Below, piece after piece: positions 36,123 to 43,698 of a DNA stretch of 64,000 bases. The position numbers and the translations under genes are program-made. The stretch lies in the NCBI GenBank assembly GCA_035411425.1, contig DAONSX010000003.1, forward strand, positions 32,464 to 96,463, given 5' to 3'. The notes below the pieces were generated by a model. The model was given only the letters and a program-made list of their open reading frames with translations. It made no database searches and was not told the origin of the DNA. This DNA comes from TTA-H9 sp002071415. Lineage in GTDB: Bacteria; Bacteroidota; Bacteroidia; Bacteroidales; TTA-H9. Within the stretch, counting starts at the first letter, position 1. Each line of letters starts with the position of its first letter.

Positions 36123-36483
36123 GACAAAGCCCTTTCAAGATTTTCAAATCCAACGAAAAAGCAAAGATGATCATTCGTAAGATAAAAAGCAATACAAAGG
36201 GATGAAACTTGGCTGTGGAAATGTCGAATCGATAATGATAAGGAAAATTCCGAAGCCTGATAAGTTCAAGGGACGGAATCCAATGTTGAAGCATACACTT
36301 GGCTTCGCCGGCCGTATTATGAAGACCGCACTTCTGGTAAATGGCTTCGAAAAATGGTATTAATCCGAGAAAGCAAGAGTGAATTAGAACCAAATAACTG
36401 TTTTTCGGGCAAAAAGCTCGATGTTCATCCATAATAATGGCATTGGCTTCATGAATAGGAAATAAACTCTCTATGGCATTCAT
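36106..36483 (-). CDS. Hypothetical protein encoded ahead of the sigma-54 regulator
   Basis: I do not recognise this 125-residue protein. Codon use (TTC GAA, GCC AAG, ATC GAC-type pairs) matches real genes of the window, and the end overlaps the regulator start by 17 nt, so the two are probably translated in a coupled way. It has four Cys in the first 90 residues, one hydrophobic stretch near the C-terminus (HPFVLLFILRMIIFAFSLDL), and no signal peptide. A small membrane-bound partner or signal input for the regulator would fit the position; this is inference. A chance ORF cannot be excluded. Confidence 0.55.
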   Translation of the reverse strand: MNAIESLFPIHEANAIIMDEHRAFCPKNSYLVLIHSCFLGLIPFFEAIYQKCGLHNTAGEAKCMLQHWIPSLELIRLRNFPYHYRFDISTAKFHPFVLLFILRMIIFAFSLDLKILKGLCHEDLR

Positions 36484-36495
36484 AAAAAGGGGAAT

Positions 36496-36542
36496 TTCTG
36501 AAATTTAAGAATGCAAAAATAGGAAATTCTTAATATTAAGAA
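36496..36542. promoter_or_regulatory. Two tandem 16-bp dyads, candidate enhancer sites
   Basis: TTCTTAATATTAAGAA (36527-36542) is a perfect palindrome. TTCTGAAATTTAAGAA (36496-36511) matches it at 13 of 16 positions. Their starts are 31 bp apart, about three helical turns. They lie 75-120 bp upstream of the -24 element at 36617, the normal range for enhancer-binding proteins. A minus-strand -7 box (TATTTTTG, 36514-36521) lies between them, so the regulator could also control itself. Confidence 0.65.
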
Positions 36543-36616
36543 AAATAATATTTCGGGGAAAATTATATTCCATTGAAAATCAATATAAAACAAAAGGAAA
36601 AAAATTTTTGGCACTA

Positions 36617-36632
36617 TGGCTTTAATTTTGCT
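36617..36632 (+). promoter_or_regulatory. Candidate sigma-54 promoter (-24/-12)
   Basis: TGGC (36617-36620) and TTGCT (36628-36632) with GG and GC separated by exactly 10 nt. The -12 element is perfect; the -24 element keeps TGGC but lacks the AC of TGGCAC. Transcription would start near 36643, giving a leader of about 120 nt before the first DUF4402 gene. No sigma-70-type TAnnTTTG box was seen here on the plus strand. Confidence 0.6.
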
Positions 36633-36763
36633 ATTCTTCACAGTCAATTTAAAAAACAAAAATCCTTTCGTCTTTACGACATGAATTTTTCCAAAAAAAG
36701 TTGTCCGAAGATGCGGGAAAAAACCTTAAAAACCAATTCATAAATTTAAAAAAACCCAAGTGT

Positions 36764-37282
36764 ATGAAAAAGTTAGGATTATTTACTGCAGGCCTTTTCG
36801 TAATGGTCTTTGCCGCTCAAAATGTGAACGCCCAATCAGGTGCACAGGCAAGTGCAAGCGCTAATGCAACAGCAACTGTGGTCTCGGTTGTCACCGTTGC
36901 CAAATCAGCAGACCTTGATTTTGGTACCTTTGCCAGTGGATTAACAGCGGGTACCGTATCAATGGAAACAAATGGGGACAGATATAAAACAGGAGGTGTT
37001 GTCCTCTTACCTACGGATGTGGGTAACCCTGCAACCTTTACTGCGTATGGACCAGCTACTGAACATTATTTTATAACTTTACCTGACGATGATGATGTTA
37101 CCCTTACTTTATCAGGTGGTACTGAGACGATGGACATTAGTGGATTTATTCATAATGCTTCTGGAATTTTTGGTGCCGGCGGTTCTGAATCATTCAATGT
37201 AGGAGGAGTATTAAATGTTCATGCACTTCAAGCTGCAGGACTATATACCGGAACTTTCGATGTAATCGTTACCCTGCAATAA
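36764..37282 (+). CDS. DUF4402 protein, probable major fibre subunit
   Basis: Exported beta-rich protein of the DUF4402 family, 172 residues from the ATG at 36764 (the longer frame back to 36701 needs a TTG and hides the signal peptide). The signal peptide MKKLGLFTAGLFVMVFAAQN is cut after VNAQ. The mature part starts with an Ala/Ser-rich strand (SASANATATVVSVVTV), then KSADLDFGTFASGLTAGTVSM and the final strand AAGLYTGTFDVIVTLQ, the family's typical ends. DUF4402 proteins are Ig-like and often found beside pilus-type chaperones. It is followed by a stem-loop and then the chaperone gene, as a major pilin often is. Confidence 0.85.
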   Translation: MKKLGLFTAGLFVMVFAAQNVNAQSGAQASASANATATVVSVVTVAKSADLDFGTFASGLTAGTVSMETNGDRYKTGGVVLLPTDVGNPATFTAYGPATEHYFITLPDDDDVTLTLSGGTETMDISGFIHNASGIFGAGGSESFNVGGVLNVHALQAAGLYTGTFDVIVTLQ

Positions 37283-37300
37283 TGAAATCAACTTCTTAGT

Positions 37301-37336
37301 AAAGGGGCGGCCTAAAGCTGCCCTTTTAATTTTTAA
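37301..37336 (+). terminator. Stem-loop between subunit and chaperone genes, likely partial terminator
   Basis: Eleven-pair stem AAAGGGGCGGC/GCTGCCCTTTT (two G-U pairs; 37301-37311 with 37317-37327), loop CTAAA, then AATTTTTAAAA. It starts 18 nt after the subunit stop and lies directly before the chaperone ATG at 37347. This is where pilus operons often place an attenuator that gives more subunit than assembly protein. Confidence 0.7.
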
Positions 37337-37346
37337 AAACGAACGA

Positions 37347-38228
37347 ATGCACAAGGGAAAACTTATAAAAACAAGACTGCAACACAGGGGAAGGGCTTAT
37401 GGTGTTAAAGGGGGATGGTTTTTCGTTATTTTACTTTTAGTGTGTCCATTTTTAGGGATAGCGCAGGGCGATTTGCTCATTACTCCACGGCGGGTGGTGT
37501 TGGAAGGAAACAAGAAAACAGAAGAGATAGCGGTAGCCAATGTAGGGCAAGATACGGCATTCTATAATATTTCACTGATAGAATTCCACATGCATGAAGA
37601 TGGGCGTATGGAACAGATTACCGAACCCATGTCCGGGCAGAAGTTTGCTACGCCAATGTTGCGTTTTTTCCCGCGTTCCATCAAGCTTGCGCCTCAGGAA
37701 TCACAAGTTATACGAATACAGGTAAGGCGGCTTCCCAATATGGAAGAAGGCGAATATCGTTCGCACCTTTATTTCAGGGCTGTACCCAAATCGAGGCCAG
37801 AAGGCGAAAAAACCGAAGAAACCGACACTACTTCTCTCAAAATAAGGCTCATCCCTATCTATGGCATCTCCATTCCAGTTATCGTACGCATCGGTAATTT
37901 GTCGGCTACTTTAACCATCAGTGATTTAAGCCTCGAGCAGCAGGAAGGGCAAACCACGCGGCTTAAGATGACATTGAACCGCCAGGGCACGCAATCGGTT
38001 TATGGCAATGTTACGGTAGATTATGTTGCTCCCGGAAAAGAACCCGTAAGAGTAAGCCTGGTAAAAGGGGTTGCCGTTTACACGCCCAATACTTTACGCT
38101 ATTTTTCGATGCCTTTGACACTTCCCGAAGGGTTTAGTTGGGATAAAGGAAAACTTGTAATACGTTTTACCGATGCAAACGAAGCAAAACCTTATATCTT
38201 CGACGAAAAAGAATTGGTATTGCCTTGA
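37347..38228 (+). CDS. PapD-like periplasmic chaperone
   Basis: Predicted periplasmic chaperone of fibre subunits, 293 residues. After a long basic N-terminus and a signal segment (FFVILLLVCPFLGIAQG), the first Ig-like domain has the pilus-chaperone pattern: LLITPRRVVLEGNKKTEEIA, VANVGQDTAFYNISL, LRFFPRSIKLAPQESQVIRI (the edge strand that donates to subunits) and EGEYRSHLYFRAVP. A second domain follows (about 190-293), ending IFDEKELVLP. The family is best known from chaperone-usher systems of Proteobacteria. The start at 37347 is the only ATG in reach. Its neighbours, two DUF4402 proteins and an usher-like protein, support the same role. Confidence 0.85.
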   Translation: MHKGKLIKTRLQHRGRAYGVKGGWFFVILLLVCPFLGIAQGDLLITPRRVVLEGNKKTEEIAVANVGQDTAFYNISLIEFHMHEDGRMEQITEPMSGQKFATPMLRFFPRSIKLAPQESQVIRIQVRRLPNMEEGEYRSHLYFRAVPKSRPEGEKTEETDTTSLKIRLIPIYGISIPVIVRIGNLSATLTISDLSLEQQEGQTTRLKMTLNRQGTQSVYGNVTVDYVAPGKEPVRVSLVKGVAVYTPNTLRYFSMPLTLPEGFSWDKGKLVIRFTDANEAKPYIFDEKELVLP

Positions 38229-38310
38229 AAAACTTCACTTGATAAATTTTTGTATCGTAGAGGTAAATATAAAAATAATCAAATAAGATGATGAGAAGAA
38301 AAAGAATAAA

Positions 38311-38811
38311 ATGCCCAAGGATATGCGGAGAGTAAAGATTTTCATTGGTCTTATTTTTTTTTCATTTTCTCTTTATGCCCAAAGGACCAGCGAATTAAAG
38401 GTTCATGTAAGTCAAGAATTATCATTCGGTTCATTTTATAGTGGACGTAGTGGTGGAACTATTACTATTTCTCCAGATGGCAATCGATGGGTCACGGGTG
38501 AAATTATCTTATTAGTCAATTCGAGTGGATGTCCTGCTTTATTAGAAATTGAAGCACCTCCTAACCGTACCATTCATGTTGAATTTCCCGTTTCTGCAGA
38601 AATAAAGCAGGCAGGGGGTCAGCAAAACCTTACTATCAATAATTTTACCACCGATAAACTCAACAATAGTTTATTAACTTCCTCCAGAGACCTTCCTTAC
38701 GGAAATCAGGTTAGGGTCGGGGCAACGCTTACAGTACCAGGCTCAGTCACCCTTTCTTCCGGAAATTATATTGGCAATTTCAGAATAAATGTAGTATGTA
38801 TTCAGGAATAG
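38311..38811 (+). CDS. Second DUF4402-like protein, possible minor or tip subunit
   Basis: Exported 166-residue protein (start at 38311 or the in-frame ATG at 38323; the latter leaves a compact signal peptide MRRVKIFIGLIFFSFSLYAQ). The mature part has the DUF4402 layout: VSQELSFGSFYSGRSGGTIT at the start and SGNYIGNFRINVVCIQE at the end. It has two Cys that could pair (SSGCPALLE and NVVCIQE), absent from the first subunit. Being single-copy and placed after the chaperone, it could be a base or tip subunit; this is inference. It ends 6 nt before the usher-like gene. Confidence 0.8.
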   Translation: MPKDMRRVKIFIGLIFFSFSLYAQRTSELKVHVSQELSFGSFYSGRSGGTITISPDGNRWVTGEIILLVNSSGCPALLEIEAPPNRTIHVEFPVSAEIKQAGGQQNLTINNFTTDKLNNSLLTSSRDLPYGNQVRVGATLTVPGSVTLSSGNYIGNFRINVVCIQE

Positions 38812-38817
38812 ATTAAT

Positions 38818-41748
38818 GTGCATAACAACAAATCCTTCTTTTGCTACCTTCATTTCTTATTGGGAAAAGCCATACATCAATTTCCTATCCTGTGGATTTT
38901 ATGGCTAGCATTTTTTATTTCGAATCCTCTCAAAATAAATTGTCAAAACAATCAAAGCGAAGAACTACCAGCGATAGAAGAAATTCCTGTCAGCATACGG
39001 ATAGAAAGTGTAGGGGCAGGTATGATGAATTCCCTCTATGAGTATGAATCGGAGAAGCTGTTTTTGCCCGTATTAGAATTATTCCGATTTCTTCAGATAA
39101 AGGCAGAACCTTCGGTTACACTCGATTCTATCAGCGGTTTCATAGGAAAAGAGGAGTACCGCTATCTTATTGATAACCATTACAAAAAGATCTTTTTCAG
39201 GGGGAAAGATTTTTCCATAGCTGAAAATCAGTCGATGAATACGGGAGACGATCTTTACATAGATTCTCGTCTTTTTGGTGAAATATTCGGTTTGCATTGC
39301 AAGTTCAACTTTCGCAATCTTTCTGTTACGATAAAACCCGATTTCGAATTGCCTGTCATAAGGAAAATGAGGATCGAACAATTCAGAAAGAACATCAAAC
39401 AGTTAAGAGGTGAGGTAGAAGCAGATACTACTTTAAAGCACCAGCATGAGCTTTGGAAATTCGGTATGATGGATTGGGCTGCCACTTCGACACAAAGCAC
39501 CGACAGCAAAACCAGCAGCCAGTTTTGGTTAAGAACCGGTGCCGAAGCATTATATGGCGAAACCAATTTGCAGCTTTATTATTCCTCGCTTAATGAATTT
39601 ACGAACCGCAACTTACAATACTACTGGCGATGGGTGGACAACCAGAATAAAGTCATTCGCCAGGTAAGAGCAGGCAGAATATCTCCTATGTCTATTTCTT
39701 CCATCTATAATCCTATAACAGGCATCAGCATTACCAATGCTTCGACCTTATATCGTCGTTCTTTTGGAGAATACACTATTTCCGACTACACCGAGCCAGG
39801 CTGGACTGTCGAACTTTACGTAAACAATGTGATTGTAGATTATCAAATTGCCGATGCTTCAGGGTTTTACAAATTCAATATTCCTTTGGTATATGGAGCT
39901 TCGGAGGTGATGCTGAAATTTTATGGGCCTTATGGTGAAGAACGCATTCAGCGTATATTCCTAAATGTTCCTTTTAGCTTCCTACCGCCAGGTGAGCTGG
40001 AATATACTGTGAATTCTGGTCTTGTTCTCGATGACAAGAACTCACATTTTGAAAGAGCCGATGTAAAATATGGCGTCAAACGTTATCTGACCATTGGGGG
40101 TGGTTTCGAATATCTGTCTTCTATCGTTTCGGGCAAGGAAATACCTTTTATAAATGCATCCGTTGCGCCAGTCCGGAATTTACTCATTAGCAGTGAATAT
40201 GCCAAAGGAGTACAAACCAAATTGTTGGCAAATTACAGGCTTGTATCGGGTTCATCGTTCGAGCTAAAATATACTCATTATGTTCCCGGGCAGCAAGCCG
40301 TGCGGGTAAGCTATCTGGAGGATTGGCAAGCCACTCTTTCGATGCCGGTTCGTTTCCCAAAATTCAGTGCTTATTCTCGTCTATCGTATAGGCGAAATGT
40401 ATATAAAACAACTACTTACAACATTGCCAGTATTACACTTTCGTCATATATAAAAAAACTGAATGCCAGTATAAGTGCGTATGCCAATTGGATGGATGGA
40501 GACGATCCATTCATTTATGCAAATATCGGACTCGGTTTGCCTCAATGGAAAGGATTTACCTCCCGCGTACAATCGCAAATCAATTTTAGCGACAATAGGG
40601 TTATTTCTCTCAGAGCCGAAATAGAGAAACGGATATTGCGGCAGGGATACCTTTCCCTAATGGGCGAGGAAAATTTCCAATCGAAATATCGTGCAATTAG
40701 CCTTTCTTTTCGATGGACTGTTCCTTTTTCGCAGGTAAATTTAGCTACTCGCTTGTCGAACAACGAATTTATGATTACCGAAGGAGCTCAGGGCAGTTTT
40801 GCCTTTGGAAGCGGGAAAGGCTATGTGCATGCCGAAGATCGTCCTTCCGTAGGAATGGGAGGATTATCCATCATTTCTTTTATAGACCTCAATCACAATT
40901 ACAAAAGAGACAGTGGCGAACGCTTGGTTAAGGGGCTTGCCATGCGCATCAATGGCGGTCGTGTCATACAGGGGGAAAAAGATTCTATTATCCGTGTGGT
41001 GGGTTTAATTCCCTATACCGACTATATCCTTACCATAGACGAAAAAAGTCTCGAAGAGATTTCTTATCGTATTGCGCATAAAGTCATTCGCATTTATGCC
41101 GAGCCTAATCAATTCAAAAAAATAGAGATTCCTGTACTGCCCATGGGAGAAATAAACGGCTGGGTATTGAGGAAAGACGGTACCGGCCAAAGAGGCGAAG
41201 GACACATCATCATCGATATTTATTCGTCCATAGGGAAAAAGATAGCTTCTACGATTACCGAAAGAGATGGCGCATTTAGTTATCTTGGCTTACCTCCTGG
41301 CCATTACATAGCCCGCTTAGATTCGGCTCAAGTGGCAAAACTTGGCATAGTGTCATCTCCTTCCGAAATACCTTTCGAAATCAAACCCGACGTTCTGGGC
41401 GATGTGGTTTACGATTTGAACTTTTTCGTCGAAAGACCTCCAACAGAGGACAAAAAAATTACCGAAACCCCAAAAGACACTCTAAAAGTTACAGAAATAA
41501 GAATACCGCTTGTTCAAGAGTTTTACACTCTTCAAACGGGGGCTTTCAAACATAAGCATAATGCCGAACAACTTTCCGAAACCCTGAAAAGAACCTTTGA
41601 ATTACCTGTCTGGATAAAATATGAAAACAAACTTTACAAAGTAAGAATAGGCAGATTTTCCGACTATATCGAAGCAAAAAACTTTCGAAGTATGCTAAGA
41701 GAAAAAGGATTCGACGCTTTCATCATCGAAAAAAAGAGCAATAACTGA
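38818..41748 (+). CDS. Usher-like outer membrane protein with C-terminal SPOR domain
   Basis: Predicted assembly platform and pore for the fibre, 976 residues. It starts at GTG 38818, since no in-frame ATG precedes the hydrophobic signal (FPILWILWLAFFISN); a TTG further in is the alternative. The N-terminal domain (about 50-190) is of the type found in TcfC/CooC-like ushers. Around residues 305-400 comes the plug-like segment: YTEPGWTVELYVNNVIVDYQ, VYGASEVMLKFYGPYGEE, FLPPGELEYTVNSG. Alternating barrel strands follow to about 670, then Ig- or SdrB-like domains (FIDLNHNYKRDSGERLVKGL; GAFSYLGLPPGHYIARL). The last 75 residues are a SPOR domain (FYTLQTGAFKHKHNAEQLSE; KVRIGRFSDYIEAKNFRSML), which in other proteins binds glycan strands of peptidoglycan. 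I know of no usher with such a tail. Confidence 0.8.
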   Translation: MHNNKSFFCYLHFLLGKAIHQFPILWILWLAFFISNPLKINCQNNQSEELPAIEEIPVSIRIESVGAGMMNSLYEYESEKLFLPVLELFRFLQIKAEPSVTLDSISGFIGKEEYRYLIDNHYKKIFFRGKDFSIAENQSMNTGDDLYIDSRLFGEIFGLHCKFNFRNLSVTIKPDFELPVIRKMRIEQFRKNIKQLRGEVEADTTLKHQHELWKFGMMDWAATSTQSTDSKTSSQFWLRTGAEALYGETNLQLYYSSLNEFTNRNLQYYWRWVDNQNKVIRQVRAGRISPMSISSIYNPITGISITNASTLYRRSFGEYTISDYTEPGWTVELYVNNVIVDYQIADASGFYKFNIPLVYGASEVMLKFYGPYGEERIQRIFLNVPFSFLPPGELEYTVNSGLVLDDKNSHFERADVKYGVKRYLTIGGGFEYLSSIVSGKEIPFINASVAPVRNLLISSEYAKGVQTKLLANYRLVSGSSFELKYTHYVPGQQAVRVSYLEDWQATLSMPVRFPKFSAYSRLSYRRNVYKTTTYNIASITLSSYIKKLNASISAYANWMDGDDPFIYANIGLGLPQWKGFTSRVQSQINFSDNRVISLRAEIEKRILRQGYLSLMGEENFQSKYRAISLSFRWTVPFSQVNLATRLSNNEFMITEGAQGSFAFGSGKGYVHAEDRPSVGMGGLSIISFIDLNHNYKRDSGERLVKGLAMRINGGRVIQGEKDSIIRVVGLIPYTDYILTIDEKSLEEISYRIAHKVIRIYAEPNQFKKIEIPVLPMGEINGWVLRKDGTGQRGEGHIIIDIYSSIGKKIASTITERDGAFSYLGLPPGHYIARLDSAQVAKLGIVSSPSEIPFEIKPDVLGDVVYDLNFFVERPPTEDKKITETPKDTLKVTEIRIPLVQEFYTLQTGAFKHKHNAEQLSETLKRTFELPVWIKYENKLYKVRIGRFSDYIEAKNFRSMLREKGFDAFIIEKKSNN

Positions 41749-42081
41749 CATTATGGCTTTTATCACAAAAAATAGTTCGAGTATAGTATCTGAATGGAAA
41801 TCAATATGGAAAAGAAGTTCAACGGGAATACTACGAATCTGGCACAAATTTGGAGGCGGTAAGAGCGAAATATCAAAAAGTGAAAGTTTTTCGGCACCAA
41901 TCTGGATGAAAAGAAATTCGTAACGTGTTTCTTTCATCAGTTACAGCAGAAGAATATTTCAAAAAATGGTTCAGGAATGATGAATCAAGATATCAGCAGA
42001 AGCCTGCAAGTTTTTCTGCAATAATTGGGGTTGAAAGACAGAAATTAAAGAATTAATAACTAACTAAAACAAGAAAAAGCT
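41749..42081. other. Gap after the usher gene with a small ORF and a MORN-like remnant
   Basis: A 56-residue plus-strand ORF (41753-41923, starting MAFITKNSSSIVSEW) begins 4 nt after the usher stop; it has no recognisable family. In the next frame, stop-bounded (41787-41911), the translation reads YLNGNQYGKEVQREYYESGT, which looks like a piece of a MORN/YwqK-type protein. The region may hold a decayed gene. A promoter for the next gene must lie near its right end but I could not fix it. Confidence 0.35.
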
Positions 42082-42744
42082 ATGAAAAACAAAAGGGTGG
42101 TCTTAGCAGCATTGTTGATGATTACGATGGTTGCTTTTTCGGTACAAACGAAAGCACAAAAGGGTTATTCATTCAATGTAAACGCTATGGTTCAAAATTC
42201 ATGGTTGTTTAATTCGGATGACAGTGATATGGATAATTTTTCCCAGAAAGCTTATATCCATCCAGCTTTAAGCATAGGTGCGGGATACAACTTTACCGAA
42301 AAGTTAGGAATGGGATTAGACGTAATGTATTCGTTTCAGGGACGCAAACAGGAAGTAGGTGGAGTGGAAACGCGTATAAAACTCGATTACGTCAAAATTC
42401 CTCTGTATTTCCATTTCAACACTAATCCTGCTCAGAAGTGGATGTTCAGCCTAAATGTGGGGCCTCAATTCAATATTCTGACCACTGCCAAGTATCTCGA
42501 TGCCAATGACAACGAAATGGACATCAAGCATCATTACGAAAATTTGACTTTTGGTGGTTTTATTGGAGCTGGGGGAGAATATCAAATTAATTCCAAATTC
42601 AATGTATTTGGCATGGTGAGATTCGATTATGATTTTACCAATCCGGAAAATAAGGATGCATTGGGATACAATCCCGATCGAGCTAATTCGCATAACTCCA
42701 CTTTAGGTCTGCAAGTAGGGTTACGTTATAAATTAGGTGAATAA
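42082..42744 (+). CDS. Small outer membrane beta-barrel protein (PorT/OmpX-like)
   Basis: Outer membrane protein of 220 residues with a signal peptide (cut after TKAQ) and alternating strands of an eight-stranded barrel (HPALSIGAGYNFTEKLGMGLD, IKLDYVKIPLYFHFNT, FSLNVGPQFNILTTAKY, TFGGFIGAGGEYQINSKFNV, LGLQVGLRYKLGE). The type is that of the outer membrane beta-barrel families abundant in Bacteroidetes. No role is known. It may or may not belong with the usher locus; the 333-nt gap suggests separate transcription. Confidence 0.85.
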   Translation: MKNKRVVLAALLMITMVAFSVQTKAQKGYSFNVNAMVQNSWLFNSDDSDMDNFSQKAYIHPALSIGAGYNFTEKLGMGLDVMYSFQGRKQEVGGVETRIKLDYVKIPLYFHFNTNPAQKWMFSLNVGPQFNILTTAKYLDANDNEMDIKHHYENLTFGGFIGAGGEYQINSKFNVFGMVRFDYDFTNPENKDALGYNPDRANSHNSTLGLQVGLRYKLGE

Positions 42745-42827
42745 GGAATTAATTGCCTATAAATTCACCGGTTCTGCTTCCGGTACATATAAAAAGCAGG
42801 CTTCTGTGAGTGTTTTGGTTGATTATG

Positions 42828-42848
42828 CGGCCCGCCTTCGGCGGGCCG
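42828..42848. terminator. GC-rich hairpin between convergent genes
   Basis: Perfect 9-bp stem CGGCCCGCC/GGCGGGCCG with a TTC loop, between the barrel gene and the HsdR-N gene. There is no T-run on either side, so it is a weak or factor-assisted terminator. Confidence 0.5.
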
Positions 42849-42912
42849 AAAACTTTTCGAAACTCTAAAAAATCAGAAAGTAAAATCCTACCATACTCAC
42901 TAAACAAAAAAT

Positions 42913-43338
42913 TTAATCCTTGGGATAGGGAGGCAATTCGGACTGGAATTCGATTTTTCCTGCAGCATAATCGAGTTTCATTATTATAGTCGAATTGCCA
43001 TTGGTGAGCACAATAAAATCAGCCTTCAGGGTATAATTATACAGAGTTACCTGTTCGAACACTTTTTCGGTCAAGGCTATCTCAGGGGACTTGCATTCAA
43101 CCAACATCCAGGGACGCCTGTTCTTGTCGAAAACCACCAGATCGCTGCGATAAGTTTTACGCTGTATGACGATTGAAATTTCTATTCCAATACGACCTCG
43201 TGGATAAGCACAATCTTCGACCAAAAAATGAGCAAACCATTGTCGCACCCTTTCTTCAGGGGTCAATTCAACATACCGGCCACGAAATTCATCGAAGATC
43301 TCCTCTCGGCCGTCGATTGTGCGCGTCATTATTTTCAT
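42913..43338 (-). CDS. Orphan HsdR N-terminal nuclease-domain protein
   Basis: A 141-residue protein that is only the N-terminal domain of type I restriction HsdR. The PD-(D/E)xK core is visible: SDLVVFDKNRRPWMLVECKSP (Asp, then ExK), with the conserved start REEIFDEFRGRYVELTPEERVRQ. No helicase part and no HsdM or HsdS gene is present. In Bacteroidetes such single-domain genes are found near holA, as here, so it may be a housekeeping nuclease rather than a restriction enzyme; its substrate is unknown. Confidence 0.85.
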   Translation of the reverse strand: MKIMTRTIDGREEIFDEFRGRYVELTPEERVRQWFAHFLVEDCAYPRGRIGIEISIVIQRKTYRSDLVVFDKNRRPWMLVECKSPEIALTEKVFEQVTLYNYTLKADFIVLTNGNSTIIMKLDYAAGKIEFQSELPPYPKD

Positions 43339-43698
43339 GAGCTTTACAAATTTCGTTAAAATTCATTCCCCATCAATAAAAAATCCATCATAACCAGGGA
43401 CAGGAAATCCTATATTCGGTGGCCAGGTGGATCGTCAGAGCGTATCGAGGCCGCTTGCATTTCGAAGTTTTCGACGGATAATCCCGATTTATTCGACAAT
43501 CGAAAAAATCAGACAGAGAGTTCGTTCGATTTCTTCAAAACCGAATACAAAAAGATGCAAAGGAAATGCAATTCAACCGAAATTCATTGCCAGACATTAA
43601 TTAATGACGAATTTTCAGGAAATGAGAAAATTGAAAAGTACTAAATAAAAATGGCCTAATTTTGCTTTGGACTGAGGATCATCATAAATCTTTCAAGG
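43339..43698. other. Intergenic region between divergent genes
   Basis: No ORF of substance. A likely -7 box TAATTTTG (43657-43664) lies 34 nt before the AMP nucleosidase ATG, with TTG at 43631-43633 as a somewhat distant -33 (23-nt spacer). The rest shows no structure that I can name. Confidence 0.5.

Noticed and set aside
36608..36614. TTGGCAC, a perfect sigma-54 -24 element
   Set aside because: There is no GC at the required distance; the overlapping TGGC-N7-TTGCT at 36617-36632 has the right spacing and was chosen instead.
36701..36763. Upstream TTG start for the first DUF4402 gene
   Set aside because: It would put 21 polar residues before a perfect signal peptide; the ATG at 36764 fits better.
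42913..43338. A type I restriction-modification system
   Set aside because: Only the HsdR N-terminal domain is present; no HsdM, HsdS or helicase part.
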